Shown here piece by piece: positions 16,031-24,477 of a DNA stretch of 35,858 nt; the stretch's first letter is position 1, and the number at the start of each line of letters is the position of its first letter. Under the pieces are notes generated by a model, which did no database searches, was not told where the DNA came from, and saw only the letters and a program-made list of their open reading frames with translations. The position numbers and the translations under genes are program-made. The DNA comes from Solirubrobacterales bacterium. Its GTDB lineage: Bacteria > Actinomycetota > Thermoleophilia > Solirubrobacterales > 70-9. The stretch spans positions 1 to 35,858 of the forward strand of contig JAGQUT010000020.1 in the NCBI GenBank assembly GCA_020438355.1. The letters run 5' to 3'.

Positions 16031-18247
16031 TCAACACGACGTTCGCTTCAATGAAAGGTCGTCAACTTCGAGACTGCCCGAAATCGCAACCTCACCGGTG
16101 TCTAGAGCGAACACTCTCATGCTTGACACTTCGTCTTCAACGATTGCTCTGGTGGAAAGTCGCCGCCAAGATGTTGAGACAGGTGCTACACCGGCGCCCC
16201 ATCGCCCCAAAATCATCTGTAGCACGGAATTGCCATCACTATCGATGAAGCTGACCCATACATAGACTGGTCGAGACAAGTTGCTGCTGCGTACCCAAGC
16301 GCTGAAGGTGAAGCACGCATTTGCTGAGGTGCGCACCGGAAGTGCTTGGTCCAATAACGCGAGTGAACCCGCAAAGCCCGAGCCGACGAAGAGGAACGCG
16401 GAGCCGCCTTCTCGGTCTGTCTTAGAAAGGGAGCCTGAACCTACTTCACCCGGGGTATACGACCAGTGCCGGAGCCTCTGATTGAATCCTCCGTTCGCGA
16501 TTAGCTCATCTCCGATCCGTGCCACCCCACCTGCCGTGATGGTAATCTTCTCACCCGCCTTACTCTTTGTTAAGGTAATGAAGCCGGCGCTGTCAGAGAC
16601 CGCACGGAGGGTTAGCTTATCACCATCAGTGAAGACACTGATCGTTTCCGGATCAGGCAAATCCAAAGCATCATGACGTCCGACGAATTTGGTCGCGGGA
16701 TCATTCACGTGCAGCTGTGAGGCGAGTGCTTCGGGGGTAGGGAAACCATCTTTTCGCTGCGTGCGCTCCGCCAGCGCGGCGACTGTCCGGAGCTTCTTGA
16801 TTAGGTCCTGGCGAGACTCGGGTAGACGTTCGGGGGCGTCTGCCGTAAGGACACCCCACAGACTAAGCCCCACGACAAGAGCCGCCGCACCTGCGAGGAA
16901 TCCTGCCAACTTTGGTCGGAGACGCGCAGTTTGGCGCAATCGCCGAATAACCTCAGATGGCCCAAGATCGCTTCGGATCAGGGGTGCGATTACCAACCCG
17001 ACTAAGAGATACTCTGAAACTAACGTATCGAAGAACTTGTAAACGTCAAAGCTGAGTGCGACGCAGTACAGAAGTAACGATCCGGTCCACACGCTCAGTA
17101 GCGTTCTTCTTCGAATGGCTCGGATCACTATCGTGGTGGAAATAAATGCAAACAAGAACGGTAGGAACAAGACACCGAACCAACCGAAGTCAGTGTAGAA
17201 GACGCCCAGCCAAGAATAGTTGTTAAAAGTCTCGAATGGGATGGGATAGAAAGCGCCGACCATCTCCGCAGGTTCCCCCCAAAACCCGAGCGCGTGCAGG
17301 ACCTTGATCGCTGAATTAAATGTTAGTTCGCCGTTGGTTTCGGGTCGTATGGGGTCATCAACCAGCCCGGCGAACGCGGGGACGTGAGCGGTTGCGTATA
17401 CGTAGGGAAGTGCGACCGAGTCGAATGATCGAGTGTTGAGCACGCTCGCGATTTCAGGGTGGCTTTCGACAGTCTTCCCCACTCGATTGCCCAAGAAGCT
17501 GAAAATTACGACAAGGGAAGCCGCAGCCACGGCAGTGCCAAGCGCAAGCCGGCGAAGCCTGTTGGGGGGAATGTAGAGGAGTTGGAAGGCTCCAGCCCAT
17601 ACTAGCGCGGCAAACATCAGCGTTCGGTCTCCGGTGAACAAGAACGGAACTAAGGACAGGACCCCCAACGACTGCGCAGGACGCCATCGTCCTTGGAAGA
17701 CTCGCTCTCGGAGTCCCAGGGTCCAAAGTACGAAGGCGATCTGGTTGAAGTAAGTCAACAGCTTCCAAGGGCCATACGTATCTGAAAACTGAAGGCTGGT
17801 TGTCTGAATCCCCCGAACCAATTCGGGGTCCTCATAGATGGCTCGCCATCCCAACACAACATCTACCGCGTGGACATAAGCAGCAAATCCAACGAGACCC
17901 AGTACTGCGAAGAAGATCCAAGTATTCCTGAGCCTGCGAGGATCTGGGCGCTGTCTTCCGCTCTCTTCCACCCTGGGAAGTTTCCGAAAGTGTCGTTCAG
18001 CGAGTAGAGATCCAGCAATGAATGTCACTATGGAGCCATACACCATTAGCCACACGGTTGCGGAGGTCGTGGAGTACTCGACTAAGGGCAGCGCAAAGAG
18101 GACTAGCGCGATCCCCCAAACCAAGCAGAAGACACCCAAGGTGGTCAGCACGCCGTCGCCGCGACGTTGAGACCTGAGTGAAGTGAAGACCGCGATGGCC
18201 AGGAGCAGGCAGCCGACAGCCAGCGCGACCCAGCGTTCAGGCGTCAT
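16031..18247 (-). CDS. Wzy-like O-antigen/oligosaccharide-unit polymerase with extracytoplasmic C-terminal domains
   Basis: A 738-residue protein. Residues 1-425 are an approximately 11-helix membrane domain with the pattern of oligosaccharide repeat-unit polymerases, including FNNYSWLGVFYTDFGWFGVL at about 341-360. A further hydrophobic helix at 447-467 (LAGFLAGAAALVVGLSLWGV) leads to a region (about 470-575) whose shape resembles pilin-like globular domains (DLIKKLRTVAALAERTQRKD, then GFPTPEALASQL). Residues about 579-738 look like a jelly-roll carbohydrate-binding module: ELIANGGFNQRLRHWSY opening, CFTFSAWVRSS, and GSLEVDDLSLKR closing, typical of CBM4/9-like folds. Ordinary Wzy proteins lack such tails. 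Its base composition is less G/C-rich than its neighbours. The domain calls beyond the polymerase are inferred by eye. Confidence 0.75.
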   Translation of the reverse strand: MTPERWVALAVGCLLLAIAVFTSLRSQRRGDGVLTTLGVFCLVWGIALVLFALPLVEYSTTSATVWLMVYGSIVTFIAGSLLAERHFRKLPRVEESGRQRPDPRRLRNTWIFFAVLGLVGFAAYVHAVDVVLGWRAIYEDPELVRGIQTTSLQFSDTYGPWKLLTYFNQIAFVLWTLGLRERVFQGRWRPAQSLGVLSLVPFLFTGDRTLMFAALVWAGAFQLLYIPPNRLRRLALGTAVAAASLVVIFSFLGNRVGKTVESHPEIASVLNTRSFDSVALPYVYATAHVPAFAGLVDDPIRPETNGELTFNSAIKVLHALGFWGEPAEMVGAFYPIPFETFNNYSWLGVFYTDFGWFGVLFLPFLFAFISTTIVIRAIRRRTLLSVWTGSLLLYCVALSFDVYKFFDTLVSEYLLVGLVIAPLIRSDLGPSEVIRRLRQTARLRPKLAGFLAGAAALVVGLSLWGVLTADAPERLPESRQDLIKKLRTVAALAERTQRKDGFPTPEALASQLHVNDPATKFVGRHDALDLPDPETISVFTDGDKLTLRAVSDSAGFITLTKSKAGEKITITAGGVARIGDELIANGGFNQRLRHWSYTPGEVGSGSLSKTDREGGSAFLFVGSGFAGSLALLDQALPVRTSANACFTFSAWVRSSNLSRPVYVWVSFIDSDGNSVLQMILGRWGAGVAPVSTSWRRLSTRAIVEDEVSSMRVFALDTGEVAISGSLEVDDLSLKRTSC

Positions 18248-18512
18248 GGGTTCGCTGGAGTGAGCGCAGACCGACTGAGCGGGGAAACGCTGATGTTGGC
18301 TCGACCGGGATCATTGACTGCGGGAGGCTAGCAGGGTTAATCCGGCGGGGACCCGTCCGCTAACTGGCAGTTCCTGTAGGTTGTCCGCCTGTCTTGCAGC
18401 GCTAGCTGTCGCGCATTCGGCGGACGCCAGTACGTGGCGAGTTCGCATGGGGGAGATTCCGCCTCCGACCGCTAGCGTTTTCGGTAGTTCGGCTTAAGAA
18501 AGGATCAGTGCG

Positions 18513-19796
18513 TTGAACGTTTCGTCTCCGGCAAGGGAGTTCCGGAAAATCGGCATTGTCGGACTGGGTTACGTGGGTTTGCCACTTGCCGTCGCCTTCG
18601 CAGAGTCGGGCCGTCAAATTGTCGGCCTCGATAGCAATCCCAACAAGATCGAATCCCTGAACCGAGGCGCGAGCTACATCGAGGACATCTCCTCCGCCAC
18701 ACTTGAGCCGCTCAAGGATCGAATTCGAGCGACCAGCGATTACACCGAGCTAGCCGAATGTGACGCGGTGATCATTTGCGTTCCGACGCCTTTGACGGGC
18801 TCCCGCGAGCCCGACCTGACCTACCTCGAAGCGGCCGTAGAAGACATCAGCGAGGTGTTGCAGCCGGGGCAGACGATTGTGCTCGAGTCCACCACGTATC
18901 CCGGGACCACCCGAGATCTCGTCGCGACCAAGCTAGAGACCGACGGTCGGCAGGCAGGGGAGGACTTCTTCCTCGCGTTCTCGCCGGAACGCATCGACCC
19001 GGGCCGGACCGATTACACGGTGCGAACCACACCTAAACTGGTCGGCGGCCTGACCGAGGCCTGCGGAATCAACGCGGTCGCGCTGTATGAGACCATCTGC
19101 GATCGTGTAGTTCAGCTTTCCAGCCCGGAATCCGCCGAGCTCTCGAAGCTGCTCGAGAACATTTTCCGCTCCGTCAACATTGCGATGGTGAACGAGCTGG
19201 CCCAGCTCTGCAGCCGGCTCGGAGTCGACATCTGGGAGGTCGTTGATGCCGCTTCGACGAAGCCGTTCGGTTTCATGCGGTTTGATCCCGGTCCCGGAAT
19301 GGGCGGACATTGCCTCCCGGTTGACCCCTTCTACCTCGCATTCAAGGCACGAGAGCTGGATTTCTACCCGGAATTCATCGAGCTTGCGGGCAAGATCAAC
19401 CAGTCGCAGCCTCTGTTCTGCGTCAACCGGATTGAGCGTCTGTTGAACGAAAACGGCAAGGCCGTAAGCAACTCCAGGATCCTTATTCTGGGCGTAAGCT
19501 ACAAAGCAGGCGTGGGCGATACGAGGGAGTCACCCGCGATCAAGATCGTCAGGCTGCTGAGGGAACTGGGTGCGGATGTCCGTTACCACGACCCGCATGT
19601 GCCAGAGCTGAAGGAAGCCGGGATCAGCAACTCGCCGGATCTCGAGGCAGCCCTCGCCGAAGCGGAACTCAGCGTGATCATCACCGCCCATCCCGAGTTC
19701 GACTGGCGAGAGGTGATCGACAAGAGCGAGCTCGTCTTCGACCTTCGTGGAGTGACGAGAGAGTTCCCGGACAACGGGAACGTGACAAGGCTCTGA
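18513..19796 (+). CDS. UDP-N-acetylhexosamine 6-dehydrogenase (WbpA/WecC-type nucleotide-sugar dehydrogenase)
   Basis: The 427-residue enzyme opens with a Rossmann NAD site (GIVGLGYVGLPLAVAFAESG). ESTTYPGTT and FSPERIDPG are typical of the UDP-GlcNAc/ManNAc branch rather than plain UDP-Glc dehydrogenases. The catalytic Cys267 lies in GMGGHCLPVDPFYL. A C-terminal UDP-binding domain follows (GVSYKAGVGDTRESPAI). It oxidises C6 of a UDP-HexNAc to a carboxylate, giving a uronic-acid donor. The TTG start (18513-18515) is preceded by AAGAAAGGA at 18496-18504. The 265-bp region upstream, shared with the divergent Wzy-like gene, has a TTGACT at 18314 but no good -10 partner. The membrane protein downstream is only 7 bp away. 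Confidence 0.88.
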   Translation: MNVSSPAREFRKIGIVGLGYVGLPLAVAFAESGRQIVGLDSNPNKIESLNRGASYIEDISSATLEPLKDRIRATSDYTELAECDAVIICVPTPLTGSREPDLTYLEAAVEDISEVLQPGQTIVLESTTYPGTTRDLVATKLETDGRQAGEDFFLAFSPERIDPGRTDYTVRTTPKLVGGLTEACGINAVALYETICDRVVQLSSPESAELSKLLENIFRSVNIAMVNELAQLCSRLGVDIWEVVDAASTKPFGFMRFDPGPGMGGHCLPVDPFYLAFKARELDFYPEFIELAGKINQSQPLFCVNRIERLLNENGKAVSNSRILILGVSYKAGVGDTRESPAIKIVRLLRELGADVRYHDPHVPELKEAGISNSPDLEAALAEAELSVIITAHPEFDWREVIDKSELVFDLRGVTREFPDNGNVTRL

Positions 19797-19803
19797 GCCG
19801 TTC

Positions 19804-20550
19804 GTGCTCGCCGCGGCCTCAAAGCTCGCTTCGAGGGTCCTTCCCGGCCGCAGCCGACCGCATTCGCACTGGCAGGCGATCAAGAGTGACCGGGCAACTG
19901 CGGCGCTGGCCGTCGGCACTGTCGGTATCGCGGGACTCGTAGTTGCCGCCCAGTACACGCGCCTGCTCAGCCGCCGGACCCACGAGGAGGGGTCAGACAG
20001 GCTGATCGATTCGGCGCCTGCCGCTGCAGTCGACACGGTCGGAGTGGCGGTCGAGGGCTACTCCGCAACCCCGAACCGCGAACTGGTCCTTTTCAACCTG
20101 CTGGGAGGATTCCTCGGCAGCTTCGCCGCGGTCCGCCTGACAACCTGGGCGATCCGGGAGGACTGGGGACCGTTCCGGAACGTCAGCGTCGGCGGCCGGC
20201 ACATCCATCATTTCGTCCCCGGCATCCTGATCGGGTTCGGCTCGGGTATCGCCGGGCTGCTCCTTTCCGGCGAGAACGCGGACCGCCGGATCGCCCGGAC
20301 CCTCGGGGTCGGGATGGGCCTCACTTTCGACGAAGCTGCGTTGCTGCTCGACATGCAGGACGTCTACTGGAGCAGGGAAGGACTCTTCTCGGTCCAGCTC
20401 ACCCTGGCGACTGCGGCGACCCTGGGAATTACCGTTCTCACCCTCAGGATCCTTGGTCGGGGTGAGACCAGGCAGGAAGAGGCGGGGGAGATCCCCGCCG
20501 CCGAGGGACAGATGAACACCGTAGTACCCTGGCCTCACCCGCTGTCATAG
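19804..20550 (+). CDS. Integral membrane protein of unknown function with HIHH motif
   Basis: I do not recognise a named family with confidence. The 248-residue protein begins at GTG 19804, 7 bp after the dehydrogenase stop, so it is probably co-transcribed. It has about five hydrophobic segments (around residues 32-50, 93-112, 138-155, 165-185 and 196-217). A conspicuous stretch SVGGRHIHHFVPGILIG (His133, His135, His136) is followed by GLTFDEAALLLDMQDVYWS (about 172-190), rich in acidic residues near the membrane. The clustered His, Glu and Asp could bind a metal or take part in catalysis within the membrane. Position suggests a link to uronic-acid sugar or polysaccharide metabolism, but nothing in the protein proves this. 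Confidence 0.7.
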   Translation: MLAAASKLASRVLPGRSRPHSHWQAIKSDRATAALAVGTVGIAGLVVAAQYTRLLSRRTHEEGSDRLIDSAPAAAVDTVGVAVEGYSATPNRELVLFNLLGGFLGSFAAVRLTTWAIREDWGPFRNVSVGGRHIHHFVPGILIGFGSGIAGLLLSGENADRRIARTLGVGMGLTFDEAALLLDMQDVYWSREGLFSVQLTLATAATLGITVLTLRILGRGETRQEEAGEIPAAEGQMNTVVPWPHPLS

Positions 20551-20645
20551 ACAGGCGCGTACCGAGATGCAACGTTTCCGGATTTTGTACGGATACATCG
20601 ATACCCAGGGCCGCATTGCCCATTCCCAAGCGGTGTTTAAGGCAT

Positions 20646-20704
20646 AAAAAATGTCGGTGGTCGGGCTGACCCAAGGGAGAGTGGGCCAACCCGACTTCAC
20701 CGAC
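20646..20704 (-). terminator. Intrinsic terminator, minus strand
   Basis: Arms GTCGGTG (20653-20659) with CACCGAC (20698-20704) and GTCGGG (20660-20665) with CCCGAC (20690-20695) form a long GC-rich stem with a two-base bulge. A run of six A on the plus strand (20646-20651) becomes a six-U tract just after the stem on the minus transcript. No U-tract occurs in the plus direction. It would end purA transcripts or a separate small RNA. Confidence 0.85.
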
Positions 20705-20803
20705 TAAGCGCTGCTGAGGGTAGGGAGGGACCCCAGTCAACGATGTCTTGCAGTCATCACGTCCAGTGATCTAACTGCTGATACGACATAGTACACCAAA
20801 CAC
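20646..20803 (-). ncRNA. Candidate structured small RNA downstream of purA
   Basis: A promoter-like pair (20809-20837) followed by the intrinsic terminator would yield an RNA of about 155 nt. Within it, AUGUC and GACAU can close over an inner hairpin built from GCAGU/ACUGC and AUCAC/GUGAU (plus-strand arms 20750-20760 and 20766-20778). It has no open frame of note. It matches no tmRNA, SRP RNA or RNase P signature that I can see. It may instead be an unusually long 3' untranslated region of purA. Expression is not shown by sequence alone. Confidence 0.35.
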
Positions 20804-20808
20804 ACGCG

Positions 20809-20837
20809 TTTATGGTGCACAGCCCGAAAGTGCCCAA
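20809..20837 (-). promoter_or_regulatory. Candidate minus-strand promoter
   Basis: On the minus strand TTGGGC (20832-20837) and CATAAA (20809-20814) are separated by 17 bp, matching the sigma-70-type consensus at 3/6 and 4/6. It overlaps an imperfect inverted repeat (GTACACCAAA at 20791-20800 and TTTATGGTGCAC at 20809-20820). It is a weak match, notable mainly because a terminator lies in the right place downstream. Confidence 0.3.
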
Positions 20838-20851
20838 CCACCCACCACAGA

Positions 20852-20931
20852 GCCCCTCCTAACCATCCAATGATTCGAGTGGGAGGGGCGGGTTATACAG
20901 GGAGGGCCGACGCGGATCGGCCCGACTGCAG

Positions 20932-20933
<2 letters not shown>
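20852..20933 (-). repeat. Structured 3'-UTR element, copy 1 (after purA)
   Basis: Three parts in order on the plus strand: arms GCCCCTCC (20852-20859) and GGAGGGGC (20882-20889); then a perfect 7-bp hairpin GGGCCGA/TCGGCCC with a 6-nt loop (20904-20923); then the 10-bp palindrome GACTGCAGTC (20924-20933), which touches the purA stop codon. A second copy with identical spacing lies after ssb (25300-25381). There is no U-tract, so it is not a classical terminator. Confidence 0.6.
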
Positions 20934-22275
<1,342 letters not shown>

Positions 22276-22318
22276 CTAGATGGAAGCAGCGAGGCGGCGG
22301 CTATCCCCCGGTACAGCC

Positions 22319-23056
22319 TCAGAGATCCCGCAACTGAGGCTTGTGACGGGCATCCTCACCGAACATCGGGATCATGCTTTCGCCGCACATCTCGACCAGC
22401 CGGGAAACCGTGCGAGGGCCGATCTGCTGCTCGAGCTGGTCCTGGGTCAGGTTTGTTGTAACAACGATCGACTTTTCCCGTTCGTAGCGCTCGTTGATCA
22501 GCGAGTAGAGCTGTTCGAGCACCCATTCGGTCTGCTTCTCCGCTCCGAGGTCATCGATGTGGAGCAGGTCCACCTCGCAGAGCCGTTCGAAGAATTCGGC
22601 ATATGACTCCTCTCCGGCTTCGGCGCCATACGTCGCGCGGATCCGGGTGAGGAGACTGGGCATCGAGTAGATCGCGACCGTCCGGTTCTGTTTCAGGGCC
22701 TCCTTGGAGACGAGCATCGCAAGGGTGGTCTTGCCGGTGCCCGTGTCTCCCATCAGCCACAGGCCCCGACCCTGATCGAGATTGTTGCCGAGATGCCCGA
22801 TCCAGTCCCGTACCGTCTGGACCGCGTTGGGGTCCATGTCAGTGACTGGCGGACGGTCAAAGGAAACACCTCGGAACTTCTTCGGGATGACCGAGTTGAT
22901 GCCGGAGACCCTTGCCCGGGCCAGACGTTGCTGGCGGCACTCGCACTCCACGACGCCGTCGTTCTCTTCGTTCAGGATCCAGCCGGAGCCGTCACATCGC
23001 CCGTAGGGGCAATGCAGCTCGCCGTTGGCAGAGAAGCGGTACTCGTCCTCAGCCAT
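22319..23056 (-). CDS. DnaC/DnaI-like AAA+ ATPase, probable replicative helicase loader
   Basis: The 245-residue protein has an N-terminal cysteine cluster (Cys16, 21, 38, 40) like a zinc-binding domain. The AAA+ core has Walker A GDTGTGKT (103-110), Walker B LLHIDDLGAEK (about 164-174), a sensor-I-like VVTTNLT, and RTVSRLVEMC, the place of the arginine finger in DnaC-type ATPases. The layout matches DnaI and phage-type DnaC loaders, which open the DnaB ring and place it on DNA. It overlaps the end of dnaB by one base (TGATG, 23054-23058), so the two are made together, which supports this role. IstB-like transposition ATPases share the core, but no transposase is nearby. Confidence 0.82.
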   Translation of the reverse strand: MAEDEYRFSANGELHCPYGRCDGSGWILNEENDGVVECECRQQRLARARVSGINSVIPKKFRGVSFDRPPVTDMDPNAVQTVRDWIGHLGNNLDQGRGLWLMGDTGTGKTTLAMLVSKEALKQNRTVAIYSMPSLLTRIRATYGAEAGEESYAEFFERLCEVDLLHIDDLGAEKQTEWVLEQLYSLINERYEREKSIVVTTNLTQDQLEQQIGPRTVSRLVEMCGESMIPMFGEDARHKPQLRDL

Positions 23057-24477
23057 CAGATGGCTTCAGCTTCCGCATGCACCGCCGGCGGTGAACCCTC
23101 GCCGGCAACGTGCTCGTGGGTCTGCTCGACGAACTTCGGAATGTGAGCTAGGAAGACCAGGTTGCTCATGCCGATCGGTCCGCTTCGGTTCTTGGCGACG
23201 ATGATCTCGGCCATTCCGTCGCGCTGGTTCGGGTCCTTGCGGTAGACGTCCTCGCGGTAGAGGAAGAGGACGAGGTCGGCATCCTGCTCGATGTTGCCGG
23301 ACTCGCGGAGGTCGGAGAGCATCGGGCGCTTGTCGGTCCGGCTTTCGTTGGCCCGGTTGAGCTGGGAGAGCGCCACGACAGGTACCTGAAGCTCGGCGGC
23401 AAGCAGCTTCAGTCCACGGCTGACCTGGCCGACCTGTTCGGCCCGGTTCGGGATCGACTCGTCCATCCGCATCAGCTGCAGGTAGTCGACGATGATCAGC
23501 GAGAGGCCCTCCCCTTCGCGGTCGGTGCCCTCCCGCTTCCTCAGTTCCTGCTGATGGAGCCGCCGGGCCTTTGCCCGCAGGTCGAGCAGGCCGATGTCCG
23601 AGCTGACGTCAATGTGAAGGGGCACGCCGGAGAGCGCGTTGAGGGACTTGTTGATCTTCTTCCAGTCCCGGTCACCACCCTTGAACTTGGCCTTTCGAAG
23701 GGTGTCGCCCTTGACCCCTGAATGTGAAGCGATGAACCTCTGGGAGAGCTCGCTCTCGGACATTTCCAGTGAGAAGAAGGCGACCGAACGGTCCTGCTTG
23801 ACTGCGACGTTTTCGGCGATGTTGGCCACGAAGGCGGACTTGCCGACCGAGGGGCGGGCAGCGAGGATGATCAGGTTCGAAGGCTGGAAGCCGGCGGTCT
23901 TCTCGTCGAGATCGCGGAAACCGGTGTTGGTTCCCGAGGCCTTGAGCTCACCGCTGATTCGCTTCTCGAGCCGCTGATGCTCGTCGAAAAGGACGTTCTC
24001 CAGCGTTCTGAAGTCACCCTCCTGCCCCTTGTGGGCAACGTCGAAGAGTTCCTTCTCTGCCCGGTCGGAAAGCTCCCGGGCGCTTGCTTCCCGCTCGCTG
24101 ACCCAGCGCTCGATGTCCTGGCCGGCCCGCAGCAGCCGCCGGAGATGGGAAGTCTCGCGGACGATCTCGGCGTGATGCCGGGCGTTGCCCGGCGCCGCGA
24201 CCTTCTCGGCCAGCTCGGCCACATAGTTGGTGCCGCCTGCTTCCTCGATCGTCCCCGCCGTGACCAGCGCCTCGGTGACGGTCAGCGAATCGCAGGCCTT
24301 GTCGGTCGCGTACAGATCGACCATCGCCCTGTAGATCGCCTGATGACGATCGAGGTAGAAATCCTCAGGCTTGAGCTTGACTTCATCGACGGCCCAGTTG
24401 ACGGCGGGCTCGTAGACCAGCATCGATCCGAGGACTGCCTCCTCGGCTTCGATGTTGTTGGGTGGTACCTGGGCTAT
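23056..24477 (-). CDS. dnaB: Replicative DNA helicase DnaB
   Basis: A hexameric 5'-3' helicase that unwinds DNA at the replication fork. The N-terminal domain is followed by the RecA-like core with Walker A AARPSVGKSAF, FSLEMSESELSQR, Walker B LSLIIVDYLQLM, and ALSQLNR and SDLRESGNIEQDAD. The first ATG is 24421-24423, but the 15 codons upstream in the same frame encode VPPNNIEAEEAVLGS, the conserved start of the DnaB N-domain. No ATG, GTG or TTG occurs in that frame back to a stop at 24529-24531. I therefore extend to ATA 24475-24477, which overlaps the rplI TAG as ATAG and has GGAAGAG just upstream. This gives 473 residues. The start is inference; 24423 is the conservative alternative (455 residues). 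Confidence 0.9.
   Translation of the reverse strand: MAQVPPNNIEAEEAVLGSMLVYEPAVNWAVDEVKLKPEDFYLDRHQAIYRAMVDLYATDKACDSLTVTEALVTAGTIEEAGGTNYVAELAEKVAAPGNARHHAEIVRETSHLRRLLRAGQDIERWVSEREASARELSDRAEKELFDVAHKGQEGDFRTLENVLFDEHQRLEKRISGELKASGTNTGFRDLDEKTAGFQPSNLIILAARPSVGKSAFVANIAENVAVKQDRSVAFFSLEMSESELSQRFIASHSGVKGDTLRKAKFKGGDRDWKKINKSLNALSGVPLHIDVSSDIGLLDLRAKARRLHQQELRKREGTDREGEGLSLIIVDYLQLMRMDESIPNRAEQVGQVSRGLKLLAAELQVPVVALSQLNRANESRTDKRPMLSDLRESGNIEQDADLVLFLYREDVYRKDPNQRDGMAEIIVAKNRSGPIGMSNLVFLAHIPKFVEQTHEHVAGEGSPPAVHAEAEAI

Larger units (their letters stand above)
20551..20931. other. 381-bp gene-free region between convergent genes, rich in inverted repeats
   Basis: No plausible protein gene lies here. 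It holds, from left to right, a strong minus-strand intrinsic terminator (20646-20704), an inverted repeat (20750-20778), an imperfect inverted repeat (20791-20820), a candidate minus-strand promoter (20809-20837), and a structured repeat unit adjoining purA (20852-20933). The stretch 20551-20645 shows nothing I can name. Confidence 0.7.

Noticed and set aside
18314-18342. Possible promoter TTGACT with a 17-bp spacer before the dehydrogenase gene
   Set aside because: The -10 candidate TTAATC matches the consensus poorly and lies about 170 bp from the gene; not enough to call.
20651-20707. An 18-codon plus-strand open frame beginning ATGTCGGTG
   Set aside because: It coincides exactly with the terminator stem, whose pairing explains the sequence; no ribosome-binding site is present.
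20551-20931. tRNA, tmRNA or SRP RNA in the gene-free region
   Set aside because: No cloverleaf, CCA end, tRNA-like ends or SRP tetraloop signature found on either strand.
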